Positions 7,349 through 14,985 of a stretch of 19,340 nt of DNA are shown one piece after another. The stretch is taken from assembly GCA_947457605.1 (NCBI GenBank), contig CANGWP010000025.1:1-19340 (forward strand), in the 5' to 3' direction. This DNA is from Bdellovibrionales bacterium (lineage in GTDB: Bacteria; Bdellovibrionota; UBA1018; CAIMNF01). The translations under genes and the position numbers were made by a program. Within the stretch, counting starts at the first letter, position 1. The number at the start of each line of letters is the position of its first letter. The notes beneath the pieces were generated by a model. It had not been told where the DNA came from, did not search any database, and worked only from the letters and a program-made list of their open reading frames with translations.

Positions 7349-8197
7349 TCACCCCGTTCCAGCTCGATGGAGAACAGGGCTTGGTTTCAAGAGTCCGGCC
7401 TTCAATTTGACCTCGGCCTCCGAGGCCCTGAGATATCTTGGCCGTACTTGGATTGGATCCCGGAAGAGGCCTTGCTGAATTGCTTCAAATGCCAATTTTA
7501 CGAGCGACTCGCCCCGAATCCGGTGCAAATCGCTTAGGGAGATCTGAATGCGCGACTTTTTGGGAAGCTTCGCCCATAGCTCGGGATACCGCTCGACAGA
7601 TTGACCAATGGCCAGCCACTTGAGTCCGGAATCCTTTTTCAGGCGCAGGCTGATCTCATTTAGGATTTGGTCGGGGGTTTGTACTGATTCAATCACTCCC
7701 CGACCCCAGATTCCCGGAAGATCTCCATCCGCCATCGTGATGCAATCCCGCACTTTCTGATGCTGACCCATGAGCGTGAACCACTCTCCCTTGGTCGCAT
7801 CCGTGCATGCGATTGCCAGTACCTTTTCGGAACGGGGCAAAACCTCAAGAGAAGAAACCGCTCCTCGTGCAAGCAGCGCAAGACTGGAAAGCGGAACAAG
7901 CGGAATCGAGAGGGACCTGGCCAACATCCGTGCCGTAGTCAGGCCGATTCGGAGTCCGGTAAACGAGCCCGGCCCCACACCTACTGCAATTCCATGAATC
8001 TCAGAAAGCGCCCACCCTGCCCCTTGCAATACCGAGTCGATGCTCCACAGCAGCCTTTCGGAATGTTTCGAGGTTTCAAGGCCCAATGACCAGGAAACAA
8101 CGGTCCTGCACTCCGCACCCCGCACTTCGAATGCGGTGATGACTCCGGTGAGAGAGGATGTATCCCAAGCAAGATATTTTCGAGGCGGCTCGGTCAT
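7349..8197 (-). CDS. tsaB: tRNA threonylcarbamoyladenosine biosynthesis protein TsaB
   Basis: TsaB is the non-catalytic ASKHA-fold partner of TsaD and TsaE in making t6A37 on ANN-decoding tRNAs. Visible signatures are WDTSS at 11-15, the ETSKHSERLL segment at 41-50, and GPGSFTGLRIG at 75-85, the diagnostic TsaB loop. Its 282 residues are at the long end for the family, with an extended C-terminal region (RPRYLRASEAEVKLKAGLL). I start at the ATG at 8197. A TTG at 8203 is in frame and overlaps the rseP stop as TTGA. Neither has a clear Shine-Dalgarno site, so translation is probably coupled to rseP. Confidence 0.93.
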   Translation of the reverse strand: MTEPPRKYLAWDTSSLTGVITAFEVRGAECRTVVSWSLGLETSKHSERLLWSIDSVLQGAGWALSEIHGIAVGVGPGSFTGLRIGLTTARMLARSLSIPLVPLSSLALLARGAVSSLEVLPRSEKVLAIACTDATKGEWFTLMGQHQKVRDCITMADGDLPGIWGRGVIESVQTPDQILNEISLRLKKDSGLKWLAIGQSVERYPELWAKLPKKSRIQISLSDLHRIRGESLVKLAFEAIQQGLFRDPIQVRPRYLRASEAEVKLKAGLLKPSPVLHRAGTG

Positions 8198-8199
8198 GA

Positions 8200-9822
8200 T
8201 CAATTGAAGATGGGAAGCCTTGAGATGTCGTTCTTCATGACAATGATCATGATGAACAGGATCACTGCAAGACCGACACTCTGGACCACTTCGATTTGCT
8301 TTAAAGACAGGGCCCGACCACGTACCGCTTCGATGCCAAGAAGCACAATGTGGCCCCCGTCGAGTACCGGAATCGGAAGAATGTTCAGCACTCCGAGCCC
8401 GATGGACAAAATCGCCATCATCTTTAGGAAATCAAGCAGTCCGCGCGAAATCGAATCACCCGCAAGCTTGCCAATCAAGATCGGCCCCCCGAGTGACTTC
8501 ACGGAAACCTGGCCCATGATCATCTTGAAGATCGATACGATGTTTTTCTGGGAAAGATCGATCATGCGTGCGGTCCCACGGTACAGGAGCTGAAATGGGT
8601 TCAGGGTCCGCTCGATCACCATGACGGGCTCAAGCATGGAAGCCATGGGCATGACCCCGATGGTGAATTGCTTCAATTTCTTCAGGAGCGGATCGCGCTC
8701 GGTGGTTTCCTGAGGAATGATTTCGAAGGTCATGGTCTTGCCCTCGCGAACCACAGTCACATTGACTTTGCCCTTTTCTTCACCGGACTTTTGGATCTTG
8801 CGTCTCAGCTCAAAGAAACTCCTGATCGGAGACCCGTTTACCGCGATCAGCTGATCCATTTTTTTGATGCCCGCTTTTTCCGCAGGAGTTCCTGCGATAG
8901 CCTGCTCAATGAAAAGCTCGGTGGAATGGATTCCGAAATCAACTCCAAGATCCCCACTCCATTTTCCAGTAAGGCTGACTTCGCGCTCGGCTTCGCCGCT
9001 CTTGATTTTGATCGAAAGTGGCGCGCTCGAGGCAGGTTTAAGGTTCGAATAAGCGGTCTCAAGCTCCTCGAAGGTTTTCACCGGAGTTCCCGCAATCGAA
9101 ACCACTTCATCGCCGGTTTTGATGCCTGCTTTGGCCGCGATCGAATCGGGGCTTGAAATTCCGATTCGGGTCGAACGACCGCTTGGAATGATGCCTTCGA
9201 TCGTTCCTACGTTTTTCTTTTCTCCGTAGACGCTAAAGCCTTCTTCGCTTCCGGTTGCGAATCGTACGGGAATGGTTTTTCCGGCGCGCTCAATCGAAAG
9301 CTCCACGTCGGTGGAAGGCTTGTCGGTAAGAAGAGTGTAAAGGTCCTCAAGCTTTTCGACCTTGGCTCCATCAATCGCGCTGATCTTGTCCCCTGCTATG
9401 ATTCCGGCCTTCGCCGCAGGTGAATCATGAAGAACACGTCCCACGACAGTGGAGATTTGTGGTTCGCCGATTGCCATCATCGCCATGAATACGATTGCAG
9501 CCCAAATGAAATTGAAGAGCGGGCCTCCGAAGAAAATGAAAAACCGTTTCCAGGGCTTCTGGGCGTGAAGGGATCGTCTGCGGTCCTCTTCGGAAAGCTC
9601 AACACTCGGATCTTCCCCAAGGAGCTTTACGTAGCCCCCGAGCGGAATCGCGGAGAGGCGAAACTCGGTTTCACCCCATTTCTTTTTCAGAATCACGGGT
9701 CCAAAACCGACCGAGAAGGCATCCGCCCTGACCTTGAAAAGCTTTGCAAAAAGAAAATGACCAAGCTCATGAACCACCACAAGCGGAATCAAAACCAGAA
9801 CAAAACCAAGGATTGAAAGCAC
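8200..9822 (-). CDS. rseP: Site-2 intramembrane metalloprotease RseP with three PDZ domains
   Basis: RseP cleaves transmembrane substrates such as anti-sigma factors and remnant signal peptides within the membrane. The zinc site HELGH is at 18-22 in the first membrane helix. The third ligand lies in the LDG motif (NILPIPVLDGGH, 480-491, D488) near the C-terminus. E. coli RseP has about 450 residues and two PDZ domains. This protein has 540 residues and three PDZ-like segments, at about 124-190 (SPAAKAGIIAGDKISAIDG), 208-287 (SIAAKAGIKTGDEVVSIAG) and 300-372 (TPAEKAGIKKMDQLIAVNG). The start is GTG at 9822, with AGGTAGGTG just upstream. It lies between cdsA and tsaB, the common bacterial neighbourhood of rseP. 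Dxr, often found between cdsA and rseP, is absent here. Confidence 0.95.
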   Translation of the reverse strand: MLSILGFVLVLIPLVVVHELGHFLFAKLFKVRADAFSVGFGPVILKKKWGETEFRLSAIPLGGYVKLLGEDPSVELSEEDRRRSLHAQKPWKRFFIFFGGPLFNFIWAAIVFMAMMAIGEPQISTVVGRVLHDSPAAKAGIIAGDKISAIDGAKVEKLEDLYTLLTDKPSTDVELSIERAGKTIPVRFATGSEEGFSVYGEKKNVGTIEGIIPSGRSTRIGISSPDSIAAKAGIKTGDEVVSIAGTPVKTFEELETAYSNLKPASSAPLSIKIKSGEAEREVSLTGKWSGDLGVDFGIHSTELFIEQAIAGTPAEKAGIKKMDQLIAVNGSPIRSFFELRRKIQKSGEEKGKVNVTVVREGKTMTFEIIPQETTERDPLLKKLKQFTIGVMPMASMLEPVMVIERTLNPFQLLYRGTARMIDLSQKNIVSIFKMIMGQVSVKSLGGPILIGKLAGDSISRGLLDFLKMMAILSIGLGVLNILPIPVLDGGHIVLLGIEAVRGRALSLKQIEVVQSVGLAVILFIMIIVMKNDISRLPIFN

Positions 9823-9864
9823 AAGACACCTACCTTTTTCTTAAAACCTGATCATACCGATTTC

Positions 9865-10731
9865 TTAGGCAAAAAACCGTAAAATTCCGTACATGACCGG
9901 GAGCGCAAACACCACCCCGTCAAAGCGATCCAAGAAACCTCCATGCCCGGGCAGGATCGAGCCCGAATCCTTCATCTGGAAGGCTCTTTTGAGGAGGCTC
10001 TCGGCCAAATCCCCAATGATTCCAACAGCACTCAGGATCATTGCCACTGGTACGATAAAGTATACCGACTCCCGGGGCAAAAAGAACCGGGCATAAAGAA
10101 CCGAAAGCAAAACCGCCCCAAGCGCGCCTCCGAAGGCCCCCTCCCAGGATTTCTTCGGGCTGATGGTTTCATAAAGGCGGCGCTTCCCGAAACGAAGGCC
10201 TACAAAATAGGCGAAGGAATCGCTCGCCCAAATGATGATCAGAGTCAGGATCAGCCAGTGCTGGCCACCACTGAACTCCCGGATTCCCACCATCAGAATC
10301 GGAAATACCACGCAATAGATCAGCCCAAAACAAAGCGCCATGAGCTCCTGAACGTGACTCCGAAGAAGAGCAACTCCTTGATCCGTGTTGAGAAAGTCCT
10401 TTCCCTGGTAGTGGAACAACCGGGGCACCATGAACAAAAAAATCATGAAGAACAAAAAAGCGGGCACCACCGTGATGAAGGAAAGACCAAGGCCGGTGGG
10501 AATCACATAGTTGAAAGCATGGATGAACGTGTTGGCAGCCAGGGCAAGGAATGTTTTCTGCCGGGCATCCTCAAGGGAAAAGCACATCCGGCAGTACTCA
10601 TACAGCATTCCCATCGAAACGACCCACGAGAGAAACGCGACACCCTCGATTCCCATCGCCGTAAGCAGCAGAAGAATCACAGGTACACCCACCAGAGCCG
10701 TCAATACTCGAAGCTTCAGATTCTGACTCAT
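9865..10731 (-). CDS. cdsA: Phosphatidate cytidylyltransferase (CDP-diacylglycerol synthase)
   Basis: This polytopic membrane enzyme joins CTP and phosphatidic acid to give CDP-diacylglycerol, the precursor of all membrane phospholipids here, including the PssA product. The full CdsA signature is present at 245-271: SLLKRAFQMKD, then PGHGGFLDRFD. SPKKSWEGAFGGALGA at 191-206 is also typical. The 288 residues are mostly hydrophobic with repeated helices, as expected. Its ATG overlaps the uppS stop codon as ATGA (four bases), a classic translational-coupling junction. About 42 bp separate it from rseP. Confidence 0.96.
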   Translation of the reverse strand: MSQNLKLRVLTALVGVPVILLLLTAMGIEGVAFLSWVVSMGMLYEYCRMCFSLEDARQKTFLALAANTFIHAFNYVIPTGLGLSFITVVPAFLFFMIFLFMVPRLFHYQGKDFLNTDQGVALLRSHVQELMALCFGLIYCVVFPILMVGIREFSGGQHWLILTLIIIWASDSFAYFVGLRFGKRRLYETISPKKSWEGAFGGALGAVLLSVLYARFFLPRESVYFIVPVAMILSAVGIIGDLAESLLKRAFQMKDSGSILPGHGGFLDRFDGVVFALPVMYGILRFFA

Positions 10732-11444
10732 ATGCCTCCAAAGCGCCGCTTTCGCGACGAAAAATGATCAAGGGATTTTTTGAAATGCGCCACCGTGAAT
10801 TCCGGCCAATGCACTTCGGGAAAATCGAATTCCGCATACGAACACTGCCAAAGCAGGAAATTGCTGATCCGCATCTCCCCGCTCGTTCGAATCAGAAGAT
10901 CCACATCCCCGTGCTCCGGCAAATCGGAAGTAGCGAGTTTTGCTGCAAACTCCGCCTCAGTGATTTTTGAAGGATCGATTCTCCCTTTGACCGCATCCTG
11001 GGCGATCAAACGCGCCGCCTCGACGATCTCGGCCCGACCACCATAGGACAGCGCAAAAGTAAGATCCATCTCGCGCCCCGCTGACAAGGTTTCGATGGCC
11101 CCTCTGAGCTCGACTCCGGCGTCTTTGGGGAGGCGATCGATCTCGCCGATGACGTGAAGACGGATGCCCTGTTTTTTGAGCTCATGCACTTCGCGCCTGA
11201 GATATTTTTTCAGAATCTTCCAAAGAACCGAAAGCTCTTCTTCGGGACGCTTCCAGTTTTCCGTCGAAAATGCATACAGCGTGAGCGCCTTGATTCCGGT
11301 CTCGCGCGAAAACCGCACGATTTCCTTCACCCGGGCGGCACCCCGAATGTGCCCGTAAAAACGGGGATAGCCCCGTGCGGTTGCCCACCGCCCGTTTCCA
11401 TCCATGATGATTGCGATATGCCGGGGAAGAGATCCGTTCAACAC
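10728..11444 (-). CDS. uppS: Undecaprenyl diphosphate synthase (cis-prenyltransferase)
   Basis: UppS condenses isopentenyl diphosphates onto farnesyl diphosphate to make the C55 carrier used for peptidoglycan and O-antigen. The signature HIAIIMDGNGRWA is at 9-21, with the catalytic aspartate D15. YAFSTENWKRP and RTSGEMRISNFLLWQ, the second conserved region, are also present. Length 238 is normal. The start appears to be GTG at 11444 (TTG at 11441 is in frame), two bases after the frr stop. No Shine-Dalgarno site is visible, so ribosomes probably reinitiate after frr. Its end overlaps cdsA by four bases. Confidence 0.96.
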   Translation of the reverse strand: MLNGSLPRHIAIIMDGNGRWATARGYPRFYGHIRGAARVKEIVRFSRETGIKALTLYAFSTENWKRPEEELSVLWKILKKYLRREVHELKKQGIRLHVIGEIDRLPKDAGVELRGAIETLSAGREMDLTFALSYGGRAEIVEAARLIAQDAVKGRIDPSKITEAEFAAKLATSDLPEHGDVDLLIRTSGEMRISNFLLWQCSYAEFDFPEVHWPEFTVAHFKKSLDHFSSRKRRFGGI

Positions 11445-11446
11445 GA

Positions 11447-12001
11447 CTAGAGGGTCATGATCTCTTTTTCTTTGGTGGCAATGATCTTGTCGACCTCTGC
11501 GACCTTGTCGTCGGTCTTCTTCTGGATCTGCTCCTGAAATTTCTTGGACTCGTCGGCAGAAATCGCCTTGTCCTTTTCCTGCTTCTTCACCGCTTCGTTC
11601 GCATCGCGGCGGTGGTTGCGGATTGCGATCTTGGTGTCCTCGCCCACCTTCTTGATCATCTTCACCATTTCCTTGCGGCGCTCTTCGGTAAGTGGCGGCA
11701 TGGTGATGCGGATCACTTTTCCGTCGTTCTGCGGGGTGAATCCGACGTTCGCTTCAAAAATCGCCTTTTCGATCGCACCCAGCATGGAAGGTTCCCATGC
11801 CACGATTTGGATGGTGCGTGCATCGGGGGTCGTGAGGTTCGCCACCTGGGTAATCGGAGTTTTGGATCCATAATAATCCACATGCACATGATCGATCAGT
11901 GCGGTGGAGGCACGACCGGTGCGGACCTTGAGCAGGTCCTTTTGAAGGGCCTGAATGCTCTTATCCGTATTTGCAGAAAGTTCGTTCATTACGTTTGACA
12001 T
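11447..12001 (-). CDS. frr: Ribosome recycling factor
   Basis: RRF works with EF-G to split post-termination ribosomes. The 184-residue protein has the standard length and motifs: KVRTGRAST at 25-33, the central DYYGSKTPITQVANL segment, and the C-terminal helical arm rich in Lys and Glu (NHRRDANEAVKKQEKDK). AAGGAG lies eight bases before the ATG at 12001. Its place directly after pyrH is the usual bacterial order. Confidence 0.97.
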   Translation of the reverse strand: MSNVMNELSANTDKSIQALQKDLLKVRTGRASTALIDHVHVDYYGSKTPITQVANLTTPDARTIQIVAWEPSMLGAIEKAIFEANVGFTPQNDGKVIRITMPPLTEERRKEMVKMIKKVGEDTKIAIRNHRRDANEAVKKQEKDKAISADESKKFQEQIQKKTDDKVAEVDKIIATKEKEIMTL

Positions 12002-12028
12002 AGCGATTCTCCTTATTCTTGAATCAAA

Positions 12029-12745
12029 TCAAATGTGGACCAGAGTCCCGATGGTCTGGCCTTGGGTGACTTTTTCCATCGAGCCTTTTGCGCGAAGGTT
12101 GAAAACAATGATCGGAAGCTTGTTGTCCATGCAAAGCGAGATTGCGGTCGAATCCATCACCTTGAGCCCCTTTTGAAGGACATCCATGTAGGTCAGCTGC
12201 TCGAACCTGGTTGCTTCCGGGTGAAGCTTCGGATCGGCAGTGTAAATTCCATCCACGCTGGTCGCCTTGAGAAGCACCTGACAATTCATTTCCATCGCCC
12301 GAAGTGCGGCGGTGGTGTCGGTGGTGAAGTAAGGACTCCCTACGCCCGCTGCAAAAATCACGACGCGTCCCTTTTCCAGGTGCCGAACCGCTTTGCGGCG
12401 GATGTAAGGTTCCGCAAGAGCCCGCATTTCGATTGCCGATTGAACCCGGGTGAAAACCCCTTTGCGCTCCAATGCATCCTGAAGTGCGAGACAATTGAGA
12501 ACCGTTGCCAGCATCCCCATGTAGTCCGCGGTTGCGCGGTCCATTCCACGGGTTGCACCTTTGACTCCGCGGAAGATGTTTCCTCCGCCCACAACGATTG
12601 CCACCTCGATCCCGGACTTCTGGATTGCCTGGATCTCGTTGGCAATGCCATCCAGAACATCGGTGTCGATTCCAAATCCCTGCTCACCCGCGAGGGCCTC
12701 GCCCGAGATCTTCAGCAAAACTCTTTTGTAATGTTCGCGCTTCAT
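12029..12745 (-). CDS. pyrH: UMP kinase
   Basis: PyrH phosphorylates UMP to UDP, feeding RNA, UDP-sugar and peptidoglycan precursor pools. The 238-residue protein begins MKREHYKRVLLKISGEAL, the standard N-terminus of the family. It contains VVGGGNIFRG (51-60), the TTDTTAALRA segment (141-150) and DGIYTADPK (165-173). The frame stays open upstream to an ATG at 12841 inside tsf, but homology points to the ATG at 12745. That ATG lacks a Shine-Dalgarno site: it comes four bases after the T-run of a strong hairpin terminator located between tsf and pyrH. How this gene is transcribed and initiated is therefore an open question. Confidence 0.96.
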   Translation of the reverse strand: MKREHYKRVLLKISGEALAGEQGFGIDTDVLDGIANEIQAIQKSGIEVAIVVGGGNIFRGVKGATRGMDRATADYMGMLATVLNCLALQDALERKGVFTRVQSAIEMRALAEPYIRRKAVRHLEKGRVVIFAAGVGSPYFTTDTTAALRAMEMNCQVLLKATSVDGIYTADPKLHPEATRFEQLTYMDVLQKGLKVMDSTAISLCMDNKLPIIVFNLRAKGSMEKVTQGQTIGTLVHI

Positions 12746-12749
12746 GATG

Positions 12750-12783
12750 AAAAAAGGGGCCTTGACCGTAAGATCAAGGCCCC
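12750..12783 (-). terminator. Strong intrinsic terminator between tsf and pyrH
   Basis: On the minus strand GGGGCCTTGA (12783-12774) pairs perfectly over 10 bp with TCAAGGCCCC (12765-12756) around an 8-base loop, followed at once by six T (12755-12750). It starts eight bases after the tsf stop codon and ends four bases before the pyrH ATG. In E. coli rpsB-tsf is also largely separated from pyrH by a terminator. Here the hairpin occupies the place where the pyrH ribosome-binding site should be. Confidence 0.9.
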
Positions 12784-12791
12784 GTGCCTTC

Positions 12792-13697
12792 TTAGTGTTG
12801 GGTTTCTTCCGAGGTGACTTCCACGCCTTCACCCAGGACATACCGGGTGAACCGGGTGATCGCGAGGCTTTCGCCCATCGCCTTTCCGGTTTCGTTCGTC
12901 AAAGCCTCGATCGTTTTCTTGTCATCCTTCACGAACTTCTGTTTCAGAAGACAAGTTTCTTCGAAGTACTTGTTGATCTTGCCTGAAGCGATTTTTTCGA
13001 GAACATCGGCAGGCTTGTTTTGTCCCTGAAGCTGGGCAAGAGCGATTTCCTTTTCTTTGGAAACCACATCCGCCGGAACTTCATCCGACTTCAGATAAAG
13101 CGGGCTTGCAGCCGCAATGTGCATGGACACATCGCGAATGAAGGTGGTGAACGGCTCGGCAGTCGCCTTGCCGGTGTTGGCAAGAGCCACTTCGACCAAT
13201 ACGCCCACCTTGCCACCCATGTGAATGTAGCTCTTCACTTCCTTGCCGCCACCCAGAGGGTAGCGAACGAAGCGGCGAACCATCATGTTTTCACCCAAAG
13301 ATGCGATTCCTTCTTTTACGAAGTCCTCGACTGTCTTTCCTGCATCCATCTTCTGCGCAAGAAGCGCTGCTGGGGTTTCAGGGTTGGCTTTTGCGATGTG
13401 CTTTGCAATCTGAGCCACGAACTTCTGAAAGTTCTCGGTCTTTGCGACAAAGTCGGTCTCGCAGTTCACTTCCACCAAAACCGCTGCCTTGTTGTCCGCA
13501 TCAATCAGAGAGAACACGGTTCCCTCTTTTGCGGTACGGCCGGTTTTCTTGGCAGCGGAAGCGATTCCTTTTTTGCGCAAGTATTCAACCGCTTTGTCGA
13601 AGTCACCCGCGTTTTCGGTGAGGGCCTTTTTGCAGTCCATCATTCCGGCGCCAGTGCGCTCACGCAATTTCGATACTTGTTCTGCAGTGATTTGCAT
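12792..13697 (-). CDS. tsf: Elongation factor Ts
   Basis: EF-Ts is the nucleotide exchange factor that recycles EF-Tu-GDP. The N-terminal module is typical: VSKLRERTGAGMMDCKKAL at 8-26. The EF-Tu-contacting TDFVAKTE is at 81-88. The 301 residues include two repeated core subdomains and a coiled region, close to the family's usual length. AAGGA stands before the ATG at 13697. It follows rpsB by 18 bp and ends just before a strong terminator, so rpsB-tsf can be expressed as a two-gene unit. Confidence 0.97.
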   Translation of the reverse strand: MQITAEQVSKLRERTGAGMMDCKKALTENAGDFDKAVEYLRKKGIASAAKKTGRTAKEGTVFSLIDADNKAAVLVEVNCETDFVAKTENFQKFVAQIAKHIAKANPETPAALLAQKMDAGKTVEDFVKEGIASLGENMMVRRFVRYPLGGGKEVKSYIHMGGKVGVLVEVALANTGKATAEPFTTFIRDVSMHIAAASPLYLKSDEVPADVVSKEKEIALAQLQGQNKPADVLEKIASGKINKYFEETCLLKQKFVKDDKKTIEALTNETGKAMGESLAITRFTRYVLGEGVEVTSEETQH

Positions 13698-13715
13698 TTT
13701 GAATCGTCCTTTCGC

Positions 13716-14567
13716 TTACTTGGTTTCAGAGGATTCAGGAGTCTCGGTCTGGTCCATTGCTTCCAGATCAGCAGCATCCACGCCCTTGAGATCGATGTCG
13801 CCTTCGAAGCGGGAAACCTTCTTGTCAGAGCCGTCATCATCTTTTTCAGATGCATTGGCGCCGGCCGCACGAAGTTTTTCCTGGTGGATTGCAGCACCTT
13901 CGATGCACGCATCCGCCATCATCTTCGCGAAAAGGGACACGGAGCGAAGAGCGTCATCGTTTCCAGGAATCACGAAATCGATTCCGGAAGGATCACAATT
14001 GGTGTCGACAATCGCGATCGTAGGAATTCCAAGACGGCGGGCTTCCTTGATTGCATTGGATTCCTTGGTGGTGTCCACGATGAACATCGCGCCCGGAAGT
14101 TTCTTCATTTCCTGAATCCCGCCAAGGCCCCGCTTGAGCTTGGTGAGTTCGCGGTCAAATCCGGATTGTTCTTTTTTGGTGTAATCGTTCCAAGACTCTG
14201 AGCCCTTCAGGGCTTCGATTTTCTTCAGGCGGTCGATGGATGCTTTCACGGTTTGGAAGTTGGTGAGCATTCCGCCGAGCCAGCGCTCGGTCACATAGTA
14301 CATTCCGGAACGCTTTGCTTCCGCCTCGATCACTTCACGGGCCTGCTTTTTGGTTCCCACGAAGATCACTTTTTTGCCGTCACCCGTAACGGTCTTGAGG
14401 AAATCGCAAGCCTTGCGCGCGCGCTCAACGGTTTGCTGAAGGTCCACGATGTAGATCCCGTTGCGGGCACCGTAAACGTACGGCTTCATTTTTGGGTTCC
14501 AGTGATTGGTCTGATGTCCGAAGTGAACTCCTGCTTCGAGCATGTCTTTCATTGAGATGGTTGGCAT
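13716..14567 (-). CDS. rpsB: 30S ribosomal protein S2
   Basis: S2 is a late-assembling protein at the head-body junction of the small subunit. Diagnostic segments are MLEAGVHFGHQTNHWNPKMK (9-28), RWLGGMLTNF (95-104) and VDTNCDPSGIDFVIPGNDDA (187-206). At 283 residues it exceeds the roughly 240 of E. coli S2 because of an acidic, low-complexity C-terminal tail from about residue 237 (EKDDDGSDKK ... MDQTETPESS). The Shine-Dalgarno GGGAAGG is just before the ATG at 14567. It is the first gene of the long minus-strand cluster and has a plausible promoter and a leader of about 155 bases. Confidence 0.97.
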   Translation of the reverse strand: MPTISMKDMLEAGVHFGHQTNHWNPKMKPYVYGARNGIYIVDLQQTVERARKACDFLKTVTGDGKKVIFVGTKKQAREVIEAEAKRSGMYYVTERWLGGMLTNFQTVKASIDRLKKIEALKGSESWNDYTKKEQSGFDRELTKLKRGLGGIQEMKKLPGAMFIVDTTKESNAIKEARRLGIPTIAIVDTNCDPSGIDFVIPGNDDALRSVSLFAKMMADACIEGAAIHQEKLRAAGANASEKDDDGSDKKVSRFEGDIDLKGVDAADLEAMDQTETPESSETK

Positions 14568-14724
14568 AGGCCTTCCCTTTCTTTTCGGTAAAGCGGGAAT
14601 GCAAAAATTTCTGAGGGGAAAGATTTGAAGAATCCCGCGGTTGTTTCCTCCACTTCCATAATCAGCGGGTCCGGAACTCCGAAACCAACTGACACCACGT
14701 TATTGCGGAAGTGTGTGTTTTAGT
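14568..14724 (-). promoter_or_regulatory. 5' leader of rpsB
   Basis: If transcription starts near 14724, the rpsB mRNA has a leader of about 157 bases. S2 operons in several bacteria are autoregulated through leader RNA structure. Here I see a GC-rich inverted repeat (GCGGGA and TCCCGC, plus-strand positions 14593-14598 and 14633-14638) that brackets most of the segment close to the ribosome-binding site. A GTG-started open frame of 49 codons also runs through it into rpsB. I cannot match it to a known S2 leader motif. Confidence 0.35.
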
Positions 14725-14730
14725 TCAGCT

Positions 14731-14759
14731 TGTATAGCTGATTTTCGGTCCTTTGGCAA
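14731..14759 (-). promoter_or_regulatory. Probable sigma70-type promoter of rpsB-tsf
   Basis: On the minus strand TTGCCA (14759-14754) and TATACA (14736-14731) are separated by exactly 17 bases. That is five of six -35 matches and four of six -10 matches. It points at rpsB with start near 14724. A 6-bp hairpin (TCAGCT-N5-AGCTGA) surrounds the -10 element. Confidence 0.55.
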
Positions 14760-14847
14760 CTGCCAATGTGAACAATACCCACCAGGCCCAGTTCGCCGTT
14801 GATCACCAGAGAAAGGGGTGAGCTCAAGCCCCATTCGCCGAGGGTAC

Positions 14848-14877
14848 TTGACAAAATCATTTTACTTTTGCTAAGAT
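14848..14877 (+). promoter_or_regulatory. Probable promoter of the SbtA-type transporter gene
   Basis: A perfect -35 TTGACA (14848-14853) and TAAGAT (14872-14877) are separated by 18 bases. It faces the transporter gene, giving a leader of about 100 bases. It resembles the promoter before the outer-membrane protein gene at 15982. Confidence 0.6.
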
Positions 14878-14985
14878 GCGCAATCCGCCCCATTCCCAAT
14901 CATTTTGCAATTTTTTAGAAAATTCGTGGGTGGAATGCCCGTTGAAAAAACCAAACCTTGCTTACTTTTTATCTGAGTGAAAAAC

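Noticed and set aside
12746..12841. Upstream extension of the pyrH frame to an ATG at 12841
   Set aside because: It overlaps the tsf 3' end and the terminator stem; UMP kinases start at MKREHYKRVLLKISGEAL and the added residues match nothing in the family.
13020..14201. Very long plus-strand frame (393 codons) opposite tsf and rpsB
   Set aside because: Both minus-strand genes are unambiguous; the antisense frame is a by-product of their codon use and has no domain signature.
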